The notes beneath the pieces were generated by a model. The model was given only the letters and a program-made list of their open reading frames with translations, made no database searches and was not told where the DNA came from. Of a DNA stretch of 64,000 bases, positions 45,226-57,030 are shown in pieces (the first letter of the stretch is position 1; every line of letters starts with the position of its first letter). Source of the DNA: Sciurus carolinensis (taxonomy: Eukaryota > Chordata > Mammalia > Rodentia > Sciuridae); NCBI RefSeq assembly GCF_902686445.1, contig NC_062232.1, forward strand, positions 30,462,954-30,526,953, read 5' to 3'. Position numbers and translations under genes: made by a program.

Positions 45226-46797
45226 GGGGGTGATTTCAAGATGGCGGACTAGAGGGTGGCTGCATTTCATGCTGCTCCAGGACTCAGGATTCAAAAGAGA
45301 AGATAGTGAGAGACTTGGGACCAACTCAAAGCCGCCGGGTGAGTCTCACCCATTGGGGAGGCGTCCCGGATGGGGCGGTAGTCCCGGAACACAGGGAACT
45401 TTGTGAAGTAGAGTTGCCCAATGAGACACCCCTCCCCCTGCTGGAGCAGTGAACACGGACAACTGGGAGCTTTGTACAGGAGGCCGCTCAGCACAGCGCT
45501 TGGTTTCGGAGCAAACTGCTGGGGATCCGGCGGCTGCTGAGAGGAGGAGCTGTGTGGCGAGTTGTTTGGACTCAGAGCAGCCGCTCCTGAACACCTGGGC
45601 CTGCCCGGAGGAGGAGGAGGAGGAGGAGCGCGGCGGGTCACTTAGACTCGGAGAGACTGCACCAGAGCTACAGGCTGTTGCCAGAGGAGGAGCTGCACGG
45701 TGAGCTGTTCAGACTCAGAGCAACCACTCCTGAACACCGGGGGGCTGCCCGGAGGAAGAGGAGGAGCGGGTAGCTTGGACTAGGAGTGACTGTATCACAG
45801 CTCCGGGTGACTGCTCAGAGGAGGAGGTGAGTGGTGAGTTGTTTGGGCTCAAAGCGACCGCTCCTGAACACCGGGGTCCTGCCGGGAGGAGGAGCACGGT
45901 GGGTTGCTTGGTCTCAGAGCGACCACTCCTGAACACCCGGGGGGCTACCCAGAGGAGGAGGAGGAACAGGGTGGGTCACTTGGACTCGGAGTGACTGCCT
46001 AGGGCTACAGGCCATTGGCGGGAGGAGGAGACGTGAAGTGAGTTGCTTGGACTCCTAGTGACTGCGTCGGAACACCGGGCAGCTGTCCGGAGGAAGAGGC
46101 ATGTGGCAGGTCACTGGGACTTGGAGCAACTGTACGGGGCTCCAGGTGACTCCTCAGGGAGGGGCCGCATAGCCAGGCGATTAGGTGCAGAGCAGGGTCC
46201 CAGGACCTAGGCGGCTTCTTGGTGGAAGAGCCGCACAGAGACACGCTTAGGGCGGAGCGAAGTTTCCAGGACTGCAGGCAGATTCTCTGAGGAGAGGCAG
46301 CCTAAGGAGACTTGTCTGCGAAGGGTGAGGCTCCCAGGCCCAGGAGGTAGGTCCGAGTCCCTGGGAATGTTGCAGAGGAAGGCAGCCCAGCCCAGGCAGT
46401 AGTGGTAGATTGAGGGGAACCTCTAGGAGGGGAACTGACCAGCGAGAACTCCCCACCGGGTGAGTCTTCCCTGCCGAGTGAGGTTTTGCCACAAGGATGG
46501 TAAAACCAGACACACAGGCCCAAACAGGCCTTGCCTCAGCCTGCAGCCTAGTTCCCCTTTGGATGACCATTGGTCAACAAGTGGAGGCACCTCTGCCCAC
46601 TATCAGAGAATATACCCCACCTGAAGGTCACCACCCCTAGAGAGGCAGCTTCCTTGTGGAGCACCGCATTATCAACTTCCTCCAAGACTTCAGGCTATTG
46701 AAGGATAAGAGGGGACATACTAGAAATCTTCAAGGACATTATAAGTCAATAGAGGAAATCTGCAATGTATTAGCGGTCCACTGATACCTGAACAATA
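45226..46797 (+). promoter_or_regulatory. L1 5' UTR/promoter with YY1 site and tandem repeats
   Basis: GC-rich, 1.57 kb. CAAGATGGCGG (45237-45247) near the start is a YY1 site placed as in human L1. From about 45496 to 46265 a unit of about 65 bp recurs roughly 11 times (see the repeat entry). Low AT content and CpGs contrast with the ORFs. Confidence 0.8.
45496..46265 (+). repeat. About 65-bp tandem repeats in the L1 5' UTR
   Basis: Diverged units follow GAGTTGTTTGGACTCAGAGC, a GACCGCTCCTGAACACCGGG-type or GACTGCACCAGAGCTACAGG-type middle, then a GCCCGGAGGAGGAGG-type end. The two middle variants partly alternate, suggesting a higher-order period near 130 bp. Confidence 0.75.
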
Positions 46798-47845
46798 TGA
46801 GAAAACAAGGGAAGAAAATGCCCCAAACAAATGTTAGATGTTTCATCAATAAAATCCAACGACAGCATGGCAGAAGAAATGACAGAAAGGGAGTTCAAAA
46901 TGTACATAATTAAAATGATCAGGGAAGCAAACGATGAGATGAAAGAGCAAATGCAGGCATTGAATGATGAGATGAAAGAGCAAATGCAGGCAATGAATGA
47001 TCGCACCAATCGACAGTTAAAAGAGCAAATACAGGAAGCAAAAGACCATTTCAATAAAGAGTTAGAGATAATGAAAAAAAAAAACAAACAGAAATCCTTG
47101 AAATGAAGGAAACAATAAACCAAATTAAGAACTCCATAGAAAGCATAACCAATAGGACAGGACACCTGGAAGACAGAACTTCAGATATTGAAGACAAAAT
47201 ATTTAACCTTGAAAACAAAGTTGAACAAACAGAGAAGATGGTAAGAAATCATGAAGAGAATTCCAAGAACTATGAGATATCATGAAAAGGCAAAATTTAA
47301 GAATTATTGGGATTGAGGAAGGCTTAGAGAAACAAACCAAAGGAATGAACAATCTATTCAATGAAATAATATCAGAAAATTTCCCAAATCTGAAGAATGA
47401 AATGGAAAATCAAGTTCAAGAGGCTTATAGGACTCTAAATACACAAAATTACAACAGACCCACACCAAGGCACATTATAATGAAAATACCTAACATACAA
47501 AATAAAGACAGAATTTTAAAGGCTGTGAGAGAAAAGAACCAAATTACATTCAGGGGGAAACCAATACGGATATCAGCAGATTTTTCAATCCAGACCCTAA
47601 AAGCTAGAAGGGCCTGGAACAACATTTTTCAAGCCCCGAAAGAAAATGGATGCCAACCAAGAATCTTATACCCAGCAAAACTTACCTTCAAATTTGACGA
47701 TGAAATAAAATCATTCCATGATAAACAAAAGCTAAAAGAATTTACAAAAAGAAAGCCAGCATTACAGAACATTCTCAGCAAAATATTTCATGAGGAAGAG
47801 ATAAAAAACAAAGAAGCAAATCAGCAAAGGGAAGAATTATCCTAA
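46798..47845 (+). pseudogene. L1 ORF1 (RNA-binding chaperone), broken
   Basis: Three frame segments are visible. 46831-47106 holds the coiled-coil part, with MKEQMQALNDEMKEQMQAMN heptad-like repeats. 47103-47285 continues the coiled coil. 47282-47845 holds the RNA-recognition and C-terminal domains (NLRIIGIEEG, PRHIIMKIPNIQNKDRILKA, SADFSIQTLKARRAWNNIF). Frameshifts lie near 46830, at an A run near 47075 and near 47262. The family's role is binding L1 RNA as a trimer. Confidence 0.88.
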
Positions 47846-47913
47846 AGGAATTATCAAATAAAAGAGGAACCAAGTTGTGTCAAAAAAATAAATAAATAAA
47901 TAAAATTTAAAAA

Positions 47914-50900
47914 ATGAACCAAATGACTGGGAATACAAATCATATCTCAATAATAACCCTGAATATTAATGACCTGAATTCATCAATCAAAAGACATAGA
48001 CTGGCAGATTGGATTAAAAAGAAAGATCCAACAATATGTTGCCTGCAAGAGACTCACCTCATAGAAAGAGATACCCATAGACTAAAGGTGAAAGGATGGG
48101 GAAAAACATACCATGCACATGGACTCAGCAAAAAAGCTGGAGTATCCATCCTCATTTCAGATAATGTGGACTTCAAGCCAAAGTTAGTCAGAAGGGATAA
48201 AGAAGGACATTTCATAATGCTTAAGGGAAGAATAAATCAGCAAGATATAACAATCATAAACATCTATGCCCCAAACAGTGGCTCATCCATGTATGTCAAA
48301 CAAATCCTTCTCAATATCAGAAACCAAATAGACCATAATACAATAATACTAGGTGATTTTAACATGCCTCTCTCACCTCTGGACAGATCTTCCAAACAAA
48401 AATTGAACAAAGAAACCATAGATCTCAATAACACAATCAATAATTTAGACTTAACAGACATTTATAGAATATACATTCCAACCAAGAGCGAATACACTTT
48501 CTTCTCAGCAGCACATGGATCCTTCTCTAAAATAGACCATATATTATGCCACAAAGCTAATGTTAGCAAATACAAGAAGATAGAGACACTACCTTGTATT
48601 CTATCAGATCATAATGGATTAAAGTTAGAAATAAATGAAAGAGTAAAAAACAGAAACTACTCCAACACCTGGAGATTAAACAACATGCTATTATATGATG
48701 AATGGATAACAGAAGATATTAGGAAGGAAATTAAAAAATTCTTAGAGGTAAATGAGAACAAAGAAACATATCAAAATCTCTGGGACACTATGAAAGCAGT
48801 ACTTAGAGGAAAATTTATTTCATGGAGCGCATTCAATAAAAGAAGTAAAACTCAACAAATAAACTACCTAACACTACAGCTCAAAGCCCTAGAAAAAGAA
48901 GAACAGACCAACACCAAAAGTAGTAGAAGACAGGAAATAGTTAAACTCAGAGCTGAAATCAACAAAATTGAAACAAAAGAAACAATACAAAAAATTGACA
49001 AAATAAATAATTGGTTCTTCAAAAAATAAAAAAAAATTGATAAACCTTTAGCCACACTAACAAAGAGAAGACGAGAGAAAACCCAAATGACTAAAATTCG
49101 GAATGAACAAGGAAATATCACAACAGACAGACACGATTGAAATACAAAACATAATTAGAAGCTATTTTGAAAATCTATACTCCAACAAAGTAGAACATTT
49201 TGAAGACATCAACAGGTTTCTAGAGACATATGAATTGCCTAAACTGAACGAGGAGGACATACACAATTTAAATAGACCAATTTCAAGTAATGAAAGAGAA
49301 GAAGTCATCAAAAGCCTACCAACAAAGAAAAGTCCACGACCAGATGGGTTCTCAGCCAAGTTTTACAAAACCTTTAAAGAAGAGCTCATTCCAATACTTC
49401 TGAAAATATTCCATGAAATAGAAGAGGAGGGAACCCTCCCAAACTCATTCTATGAAACCAATATTACCCTGATACCTAAACCAGACAGAGACACATCGAG
49501 GAAAGAAAATTTCAGACCAACATCCTTAATGAACATCGACGCAAAAATTCTCAACAAAATTTTAGCAAATCGCATACAAAAACATATTAAAAAGATAGTG
49601 CACCACGATCAAGTGGGTTTTATCCCAGGGATGCAAGGTTGGTTCAACATCAGGAAATCAATAAATGTCATTCACCATATCAATAGACTTAAAGTCAAGA
49701 ATCACAGATTATTTCAATAGATGCAGAAAAAGCATTTGATAAAATACAGCATCCCTTCATGCTCAAAACACTAGAAAAAATTGGGATAGTGGGAACATTC
49801 CTTAACATTGTAAAGGCCATCTATGCTAAGCCCATGGCTAATATCATTCTAAATGGTGAAAAACTGAAAGCATTCCCCCTAAAAACTGGAACAAGGCAGG
49901 GATGCCCTCTTTCACCACTTCTATTCAATATCGTCCTTGAGACTCTAGCCAGAACAATTAGACAGACCAAAGAAATTAAAGGGATACGAATAGGAAAAGA
50001 CGAACTCAAACTATCCCTATTTGCTGATGATATGATTATATACTTAGAGGAACCAGGAAATTCCACCAGAAAACATTTAGAACTCATAAGTGAATTCAGT
50101 AAAGTAGCTGGATATAAGATTAATGCACATAAATCTAATGCATTTTTATACATAAGTGATGAATCTTCAGAACGAGAAATTAGGAAAACGAACCCATTCA
50201 CAATAGCATCAAAAAAAATAAAATACTTGGGAATCAATCTCACAAAAGAGATGAAAGACCTCTACAATGAGAACTACAGAACACTAAAGAAAGAAATTAA
50301 AGAAAACCTTACAAGATGGAAAGATCTCCCATGTTTTTGGATAGGAAGAATTAATATTGTCAAAATGGCCATACTACCAAAAGTGCTATACAGATTCAAT
50401 GCAATTCCAATTAAAATCCCAATGACATACCTTACAGAGAAGAGCAAGCAATTATGAAATTCATCTGGAAGAATAAGAGACCCAGAATAGCTAAAGCAAT
50501 CCTTAGCAGAAAGAGTGAAGAAGGGGGTATCGCAATACCAGATCTTCAACTCTACTACAAAGCAATAGTAACAAAAACGGCACGGTATTGGTACCAAAAT
50601 AGAAAGGTGGATCAATGGTACAGAATAGAGGACATGGACACAAACCCAAATAAATACAATTTTCTCATACTAGACAAAGGGGCCAAAAATATGCAATGGA
50701 GAAAAGGTAGCCTCTTCAACAAATGGTGCTGGGCAAATTGGAAATCCACATGGAACAGAATGAAACTAAACCCATATCTCTCACCATGCACGAAATTAAA
50801 CTCAAAATGGATTAAGGACCTCGGAATCAGACCAGAGACCCTGCATGTTATAGAAGAAAAAGTAGGTTCCGATCTTCAACATGTCGGCTTAGGACCAGAT

Positions 50901-51743
50901 TCCTCAACAGGACTCCCATAGCACAAGAAATAAAAGCAAGAATCAATAACTGGGATAGATTCAAACTAAAAAACTTTCTCTCAGCAAAGGAAACTATCAG
51001 AATGCGAAGAAAGAGCCCTCAGAGTGGGAGAAAATCTTTGCCAATCATACTTCAGATAGAGCACTAATCTCCAGAATCTATAAAGAACTCAAAAACTCTA
51101 CCCCAAGAATGCCAATAATCCAGTCGACAAATGGGCTAAGGAAATGAATGGACACTTCACAGAAGAAGATCTACAAGCAATCAACAAACATATGGAAAAA
51201 TGTTCAACATCTCTAGTAATAAGAGAAATGCAAATCAAAACCACCTTAAGATTCCATCTCACCCCAATTAGAATGGCGATTATCAAGAATACAAGCAACA
51301 ACAGGTGTTGGCGAGGATGTGGGGAGAAAGGTACACTCATACATTGCTGGTGGGGCTGCAAATTAGTGCAGGCACTTTGGAAAGCAGTGTGGAGATTCCT
51401 TAGAAAACTTGGAATGGAACCACCATTTGACCCAGCTATCCCACTTCTTGGCCTATACCCAAAGGACTTAAAATCAGCATACTACAGAGATACAGCCACA
51501 TCAATGTTCATAGCTGCTCAATTCACAATAACCAGATTGTGGAACCAACCTAGATGTCCTTCAATTGGTGAATGGATAAAGAAACTGTGGTATATATATA
51601 CAATGGAATATTACTCAGCCATAAAGAATGATAAAATTATGGCATTTGCAGGCAAATGGATGAAATTGGAGAATATCATGCTAAGTGAGATAAGCCAATC
51701 TCAAAAAACCAATGGACGAATGATATCGCTGATAAGTGGATGA
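47914..51743 (+). pseudogene. L1 ORF2 (endonuclease/reverse transcriptase), broken
   Basis: 47914-49029 holds an apparently complete AP-like endonuclease domain with its catalytic motifs: TLNIN, QETH, ILGDFN and LSDHNG. 49103-49720 and 49759-50457 hold the RT domain, including [15 protein letters not shown] and the catalytic LFADDMI. 50454-50921 and 51144-51743 complete the C-terminus with the [18 protein letters not shown] cysteine motif. Breaks fall near 49027 (A run), about 49710, 50445 and 50900. The endonuclease segment alone still reads through 371 codons. Confidence 0.92.
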
Positions 51744-51995
51744 TGACACATAATGGGGAGTGGGAGGGGTTAGTGTTAGGGTTAGAGTTAGGGTTAGGGA
51801 GGGGGACAAGAATGGAGGAAAGAAGGACTGTATAGAGGGAAAAGAGGAGTGGGAGGGGTGGGAGGAAGAGAAAAAATAACAGAATGAATCAAACAACATT
51901 ACCCTATGTAAATTTATGATTACACAAATGGTATGCCTTTACGCCATGTACCAACAGAGAAACAACATGTATCCCATTTGTTTACAATAAAAAAA
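51744..51995 (+). terminator. L1 3' UTR and poly(A) signal
   Basis: A G-rich 3' UTR containing imperfect TTAGGG repeats (51766-51800). It ends with AATAAA (51987-51992) at the edge of the insertion, followed directly by the target duplication. Confidence 0.85.
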
Positions 51996-52420
51996 AGAAA
52001 CAATTGATATTAGACATTTTATACATATCAGCATTTTATTAATTTGACCACCTAAAGACTTGTGAGGTAAGTAATTTTAAAGACATTTTACCTTCATTTG
52101 TTTACCCAATTTTAAATTGACCCTTTTTAAATCATGTGAATTAAAGATATCTGGATCCATTTTTAAATTTTGACTTATGAGCCCTATATTTGGATGCACA
52201 TATATAGACAGACAACATGATAACAGACAACAGGATATACACATAATACAAAAGCAAAGGCCTTGTAGCATTTTATAGGTGAATCTCCATTGCAAAGTAA
52301 CAGATGTTCAAAAATAACTCTAGAGTTGAATAAAAATAGAACTGATCAAAAAACCATTAACCTAGGTATTTAGGATCAAAATTGTGAGCTCAAAAAATAT
52401 AGCATTTAAGAAAAACAAGG

Positions 52421-52560
52421 GACTGGGATTGTGGTTCAGTGGTAGAGTGCTTGTCTAGCATGTGTGAGGCACTGGGTTTGATTCTCAGCACCACATACAA
52501 ATAATTAAATTAAGATTCATCAACAACTAATAAAAATGCTTTAAAAAAAGAAAAAAAAAG
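52421..52560 (+). repeat. ID SINE, long-tail type
   Basis: GGGACTGGGATTGTGGTTCA, GGTTTGATTCTCAGCACCAC and a tail resembling TTAAGATTCATCAACAACTA. Confidence 0.92.
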
Positions 52561-52645
52561 AGTCCTAGGAGAGAAGATGATAATGACCATTAATTATTTT
52601 AGTAAAATAACATGAGAGCATGAGAAAGAGAAAGGCAGAGAGACG

Positions 52646-52703
<58 letters not shown>

Positions 52704-52795
52704 AAGGAAGGAAGGAAGGAAGGAAGGAAGGAAGGAAGGAAGGAAAGGGAGAGGGAGAGGGAGAGGGAGAGGGAGAGAGAGAGAGAGAGAGAAAG
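52646..52795. repeat. Compound (GA)n-(GGAA)n-(GGGAGA)n microsatellite
   Basis: About 150 bp of pure purine repeat with GA, GGAA and GGGAGA sections; the frames across it are artefacts. Confidence 0.95.
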
Positions 52796-53538
52796 TTCAG
52801 GTTTGCAGAAAGAACAAAGATCCCAAGAAAGAGAAAACTTGAATGTAGGGAAATCTCTTTCCATTTCCCTGAGCGCTCTCAGAAATTAAAAAGATCCTTA
52901 CAAATGTTGGGATCTAAAGTGCCATTTGGTTTGAGGTCCAGGGTGAGGCAGAGGGACTCTTAAATTAACTAACAGGCAACCCAGGGGATTATGGGTGGGG
53001 ATTGAGAGTGAGCTGCTCATTGCAAGAAAGGAATTGGCGAATATAGAGGTGAGGTGTTTCTTGGCCCCAGGGTATCACTCGAGCAAAAGACAAGTTATCC
53101 AGGGAGTCGTCACCACCACCAGATAAACATTGAAGCTAAGCCTGTAGGGGTACCTGGGTGCCCAACGCCGGGCTTTTGTAGAGACAAAAATGTTGTAAAG
53201 AGAACCCAGGACTGGAATAGGTCTCACAGGAGGCACTCCTCTTAGGAAAGAGTCCCCTGTCAGCCCAAAGCTCTCACCCAGCAATCAGAATAGGGATTTA
53301 GCCGTAGTTGCAGGAACAGTGGCTGGGGGTTCCCCCCACCAGTGGAGAGCCTTGGGGTTGCTGGATGCTCAATGGTCATTTCCAGGTAACCAAAACCCAG
53401 GGGAGAAGCCACTTACCAAATGAGGCCAGTGTCTGGATGTGGAGGAGAGCATCCAGTTGAATGGAAGGTGAGAACAGCTTCTCAGGGTCTGGGGTGACCG
53501 ATGGGATTCCACCTGCCTAAGTGGCAGTAGAAGACCCC

Positions 53539-53556
53539 ATCCGAGTCACAGCACCA
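53539..53556 (-). promoter_or_regulatory. Primer-binding site, tRNA-His type
   Basis: ATCCGAGTCACAGCACCA on the plus strand is the tRNA 3' end including CCA. Its complement starts TGGTGCTGTGACTCGGAT, one base from the site known in HERV-H. It lies one base inside the 5' LTR, as required for reverse-transcription priming. Confidence 0.85.
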
Positions 53557-53557
53557 A

Positions 53558-53638
53558 TGAAAGTACCCAGAAACCACTCCAGACGCAGGAATTCAGCAAG
53601 AGATTTTATTAAGTGGACAGGCAGAGTGTCTGCCCACA

Positions 53639-53684
<46 letters not shown>

Positions 53685-53892
53685 GAGAGAGAGAATGGAG
53701 GTGGAGCTATTCTTAAGTAGTGGAAATTTGTGGGCTAATAATAATGGACCAATGACTGACTAGGATGTTTGAAGGCTAACCATCTGGACGAATGACTGAC
53801 TAGGAAGTCCGCGGGTTAGCAATCTAGGTTGTAAAATGGTGTGGGAGAGGAAGAATAATGGCAGCAGCAAAATAGCAGATCTGATGCCAATA
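53558..53892 (-). repeat. 5' LTR of the provirus
   Basis: Same ends and length as the LTR at 42206. It carries a longer GA run (about 53644-53682) and the minus-strand poly(A) signal in GAGATTTTATTAAGTGG. Confidence 0.85.
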
Positions 53893-53897
53893 AGCAT

Positions 53898-54269
53898 GAC
53901 TTTTGTTTTTTATGCCAATGCATTGAATTGACTTTGTCCCCTGTAGCCACATGAACCAGTAACATATTCATATCAACCAACTCTTGTGGGAACAATAAGT
54001 TGATATGAACAAGACACATTACATGAATTTTTGTGCTAATGAGCTTTGGGAAGCTGATAGGATTTTCTGTTTGTTTTTTTCATTTTTGCTGTTTTAATAA
54101 TAAGTTGAATTCCACCTATTATTCCACCTATTGCACCTATTCCATGCAGCTCATATATGCTAAAGAATCTAATAATAAGGATATGTAATGCCACAAAATT
54201 TAAAAAAGAAAAAAAAGGAGAAAGAAAGTCATCAGAAAAGATATAAATATGCATTTTGGGGACAGTCAC
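53898..54269. other. Intergenic, no gene seen
   Basis: Flank beyond the provirus; a TTCCACCTATT-type short repeat near 54110-54140, otherwise nothing recognised. Confidence 0.4.
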
Positions 54270-54465
54270 TTTTTTTCTTTTTTTGGTACTGAGACATTGG
54301 ACCCAGGGGTGCTGTACCACTGAGTTACATCTCCAACCTATTTCATTATTTATTTATTTATAAGTTGCCTATGACCTCACTAAATTACTAACCTCCAATT
54401 TGCAATCCTCCTGCCTCAGTCTTCTGAATTACTGGAATTACAGGCTTGTGTTACTGGGCCCCACC
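54270..54465 (-). repeat. B1-dID dimeric SINE, diverged
   Basis: Complement of dID (GGACCCAGGGGTGCTGTACC) and B1 (GCAATCCTCCTGCCTCAGTC to ACAGGCTTGTGTTACTGGGCC). Confidence 0.85.
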
Positions 54466-54526
54466 ACTTGTACCTTTTTGTAGCTGTCAAGAAATCAATA
54501 CAGAATTCAAGAAATTGGACCTGTGT

Positions 54527-54892
54527 TGTAGGGGTGCCAGGCTAGCTCAGGTGCAGGTAAGGGCCACAGAGTCAAGACCCAGACTCCGCGAGTTGGGTAA
54601 AAGCAGGCTTGTGGTGAGCAGCCTGCAAACTCATTTATTGCAGGAATAACCATACATTTTATAGACTTTTTCCCAATCACAATGTGCCATGGGGGATCAG
54701 ACCACCAGACCCCTATACAGGTTCCCTTGTTAACACTAGGTCAATTTGGGGGCAGTTGTTTACTTTCCTAAGTGGCCAGAGCGAAATGCTCCTCTCCGAA
54801 GGTCTTCCTGACAGGCGTGAATGTGTGAAGGCTTTCCTTTTGCACACTTGAGATGTTCACTGCTGCTAGCCAAGACAGGACTTCTCCCAACA
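54527..54892 (-). mobile_element. IAP-like (ERV2) solo LTR
   Basis: On the minus strand it begins TGTTGGGAGAAG, like IAP LTRs, and ends CACCCCTACA. Flanks are CTGTGT (54521-54526) and CTGTGC (54893-54898), a 6-bp target duplication with one change, the size typical of ERV2. A minus-strand poly(A) signal is in CTCATTTATTGCAGG. No interior remains. Confidence 0.85.
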
Positions 54893-54898
54893 CTGTGC

Positions 54899-55458
54899 AT
54901 TATCCTGTGTGTCTTGTTTACTTAAATATCCAAAGTTCTGTTACTCTCAAACAAATTAAATATCCAAAGTATTTCTAGGATCAACTTCTATATTCTTATA
55001 GGAAATGGCTATTGTCTTCCCATTTGAGACAAAAATTATTGGTGGATTATAATTATGCATGATAGGGAGATTCATTATGCCATATTCATACATGCACATC
55101 ATTTGATCAACCTCATTGCCCAACACCTTCCTTTTCCTCCCCTCTTTCTTCCCCTTGATCTGCTCTACCTATCTCCCTGCTATTATTATTGTTATTTTAA
55201 TAAAATTTACCAAATTATGCTGTTTTCTCTTTTTAAAATATACATGTTTATATATAAAAGACAATCTTGAGTGTTTTCTTAACTTCTTTGAACCTTACCT
55301 CATGTGAAAAGTGATTGAAGCAGATTATCTGGTTTGGTGGGCCAAAATAATGTAAATTGAAAGGAGTTTTTTCATAAATACCTGAAAAATCTATGTGGGG
55401 AGAGGAGTATTGAAGTATCATCTTAATTATATTCAAACAAAAATCAAGAGATTTAAAC
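54899..55458. other. Intergenic, no gene seen
   Basis: AT-rich; no feature recognised. Confidence 0.4.
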
Positions 55459-55577
55459 CTTTTTTTAATTAGTTGTTGATGAACCTTTATTTATTTGTAT
55501 GTGGTGCTGAGGATCGAACCCAGTACTTCACACATGCTAAGCAAGCACCCTACCACAAAGCCACAACCACAGCTCCA
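55459..55577 (-). repeat. ID SINE, long-tail type
   Basis: TTAGTTGTTGATGAACC tail complement, TGTGGTGCTGAGGATCGAAC and AGCCACAACCACAGCTCC; short matching flanks (TTTAAACCT and TTTAACCTT). Confidence 0.88.
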
Positions 55578-56924
55578 AGCTTTAACCTTTGAATAAAAAC
55601 AGAATGAAGCTTTTGTATTTTGGAAATAAAAGAACTTTCCAAGAACTCGGAGCATCACATTTAGAAAATAATTTGCCCTTGTGTATTAGATTTCTTGGTT
55701 TCCAGGAAAGGTTGAGGCTGATTTCCAAAATATTAATCCCCCCAAGATTAGTGTTCTTAGGAAACCTTAATGTTTCTTTTTAGGGTTTTTTTGTATTTTC
55801 ATTTTGGTTTTTGGTTTTTTGGGTTTTTTTCTATACAAACTCTTACATGAAGCAGTCCTTTATCTACAGTTCACTTGTTGTTACCATCCTGCCTCCATGA
55901 CTGTTTAAAATTCAAATGACTAACTGAAGCAGCATTTATTTTTGAAAAAGTTTGCATTGTCTGTCCCCTCCCACTAAGAACATATTTACTCTATTACATT
56001 AAAGCCTAGCTGCAGTTTTCTTCCTGGTCAATACCAAGAATAGCATGGGTTGGTGAAAAGACTAATGGGCTTGGCCACAAAAATATTATAAGACCCTTAG
56101 TATATCTTTCAATATTTGTCACCTATTGATTGTTGGTCAACATTATATCCCAGTGTCTGTTTTTCTTTCATTTATCCATGTAAATAGGCCAAATTCAACT
56201 GGAAATTTTAAGCAAGAAACACTTTGAATTGTCACCAATAACATGACAAACTACTTTTCAATAGTATCAAGATGACTTTATATGCCAGAAAAAGTTCCAA
56301 CTATCCAAGACTAATAAATTTATATTTTTAAATACACTACAGGTTCTTAATCCCCCAAACAAAATAAGTACCTGTGTGTAGGCAAGAGCAAGGGATCCAA
56401 AACCCTTTATTTTTGTTTCCCAACGACTGTGAATATTGGTTAATCTAATGTTACTCCCAAAGTTTGAACCTGGACTGCCCACCCACAACTCAGCTGAGTA
56501 ATTCTGCCCAGATCTTGATTTCCTTACAAAGCGAGGAAAGAGAGAAGCTAAAGAAAATCTAGCAGATCCTAAGGAAGCAAACAGGTGAAGTTTGCTTTCT
56601 AGTTTTGTCAGATATGCAGAATGTATACATTTGTATATGTAGAAAAGTTTCAAGCATCTTTACTTAGAGCCGTTCTGTATCTGATCACTTGTTAAAGTAA
56701 TGTTTATCTACACTCAGATTCACTTTTTTATCTGATAGAATAAAATAAATGTTATAATATAATCAAGACTTCGTATTTAAGAGGTAAAAGAATCAGTGCT
56801 GATGGTAGTGTCTGATTTGTTACATGTTTCAGAATCTTAGATTTTATTTCTGATAATAAGATTTAAATAACAAGGAATGTCATTTAATTTTATGATTGTG
56901 TGAATATTTCTTTCTTGGTATTGG
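55578..56924. other. Intergenic, no gene seen
   Basis: No supportable gene. The 128-residue minus-strand frame at 56267-56653 shows no known domain. Confidence 0.4.
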
Positions 56925-57030
56925 GTATCTTGGTATTGGGTATTGGTATTAAGAGGCACTTAATTTCTGAGCCACAACCCCAGTCCTGTTTTGTATTTTA
57001 TTTAGAGACAGGGTCTCACCAAGTTGCCTA
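56925..57030 (-). repeat. B1-dID SINE, left part (split by LTR)
   Basis: dID half and the start of the B1 half (GAGACAGGGTCTCACCAAGT) stop at TTGCCTA; the same SINE resumes at about 57431. Confidence 0.85.

Larger units (their letters stand above)
45226..51995 (+). mobile_element. Full-length L1, nested in the provirus
   Basis: A 6.77-kb LINE-1 bounded by a perfect 14-bp target duplication AGAAACAATTGATA (45212-45225 and 51996-52009). It has a 5' UTR with internal promoter features, ORF1 remnants, a 68-bp spacer, ORF2 remnants and a 3' UTR ending at AATAAA plus an A-rich end. Both ORFs are frameshifted, so this copy cannot retrotranspose on its own. It is less decayed than the L1s at 16-25 kb. 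Confidence 0.95.
52010..53538 (-). mobile_element. Provirus interior, right of the nested L1 (leader side)
   Basis: Next to the 5' LTR in provirus orientation, where leader and gag would lie. No gag-like frame is visible. It contains an ID SINE (52421-52560) and a GA/GGAA microsatellite (52646-52795). The part at 52010-52400 resembles 5260-5960. Confidence 0.6.
42206..53892 (-). mobile_element. Endogenous retrovirus, minus orientation, both LTRs present, interrupted by L1
   Basis: A complete proviral frame. The LTRs are 42206-42540 (3') and 53558-53892 (5'), each 335 bp. The host target AGCAT is duplicated at 42201-42205 and 53893-53897. The minus-strand polypurine tract abuts the 3' LTR. 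An 18-nt primer site (53539-53556) matches the tRNA-His 3' end complement with one mismatch. The tRNA-His primer and an envelope-like remnant point to class I (ERV1). About 6.8 kb of the interior is a nested L1, leaving about 4.2 kb of proviral interior with no intact gag, pol or env. By eye the LTRs differ at roughly a tenth of positions, so the insertion is old. Annotated as a broken relic; no coding function expected. Confidence 0.85.

Noticed and set aside
51766..51800. Interstitial telomere from a chromosome fusion
   Set aside because: The tract is about 35 bp, imperfect, and falls exactly within an L1 3' UTR.
52565..52889. Arg-Glu and Ser-Leu repeat proteins
   Set aside because: Translations of a GA/GGAA microsatellite; similar artefacts occur at 44403 and 53644.
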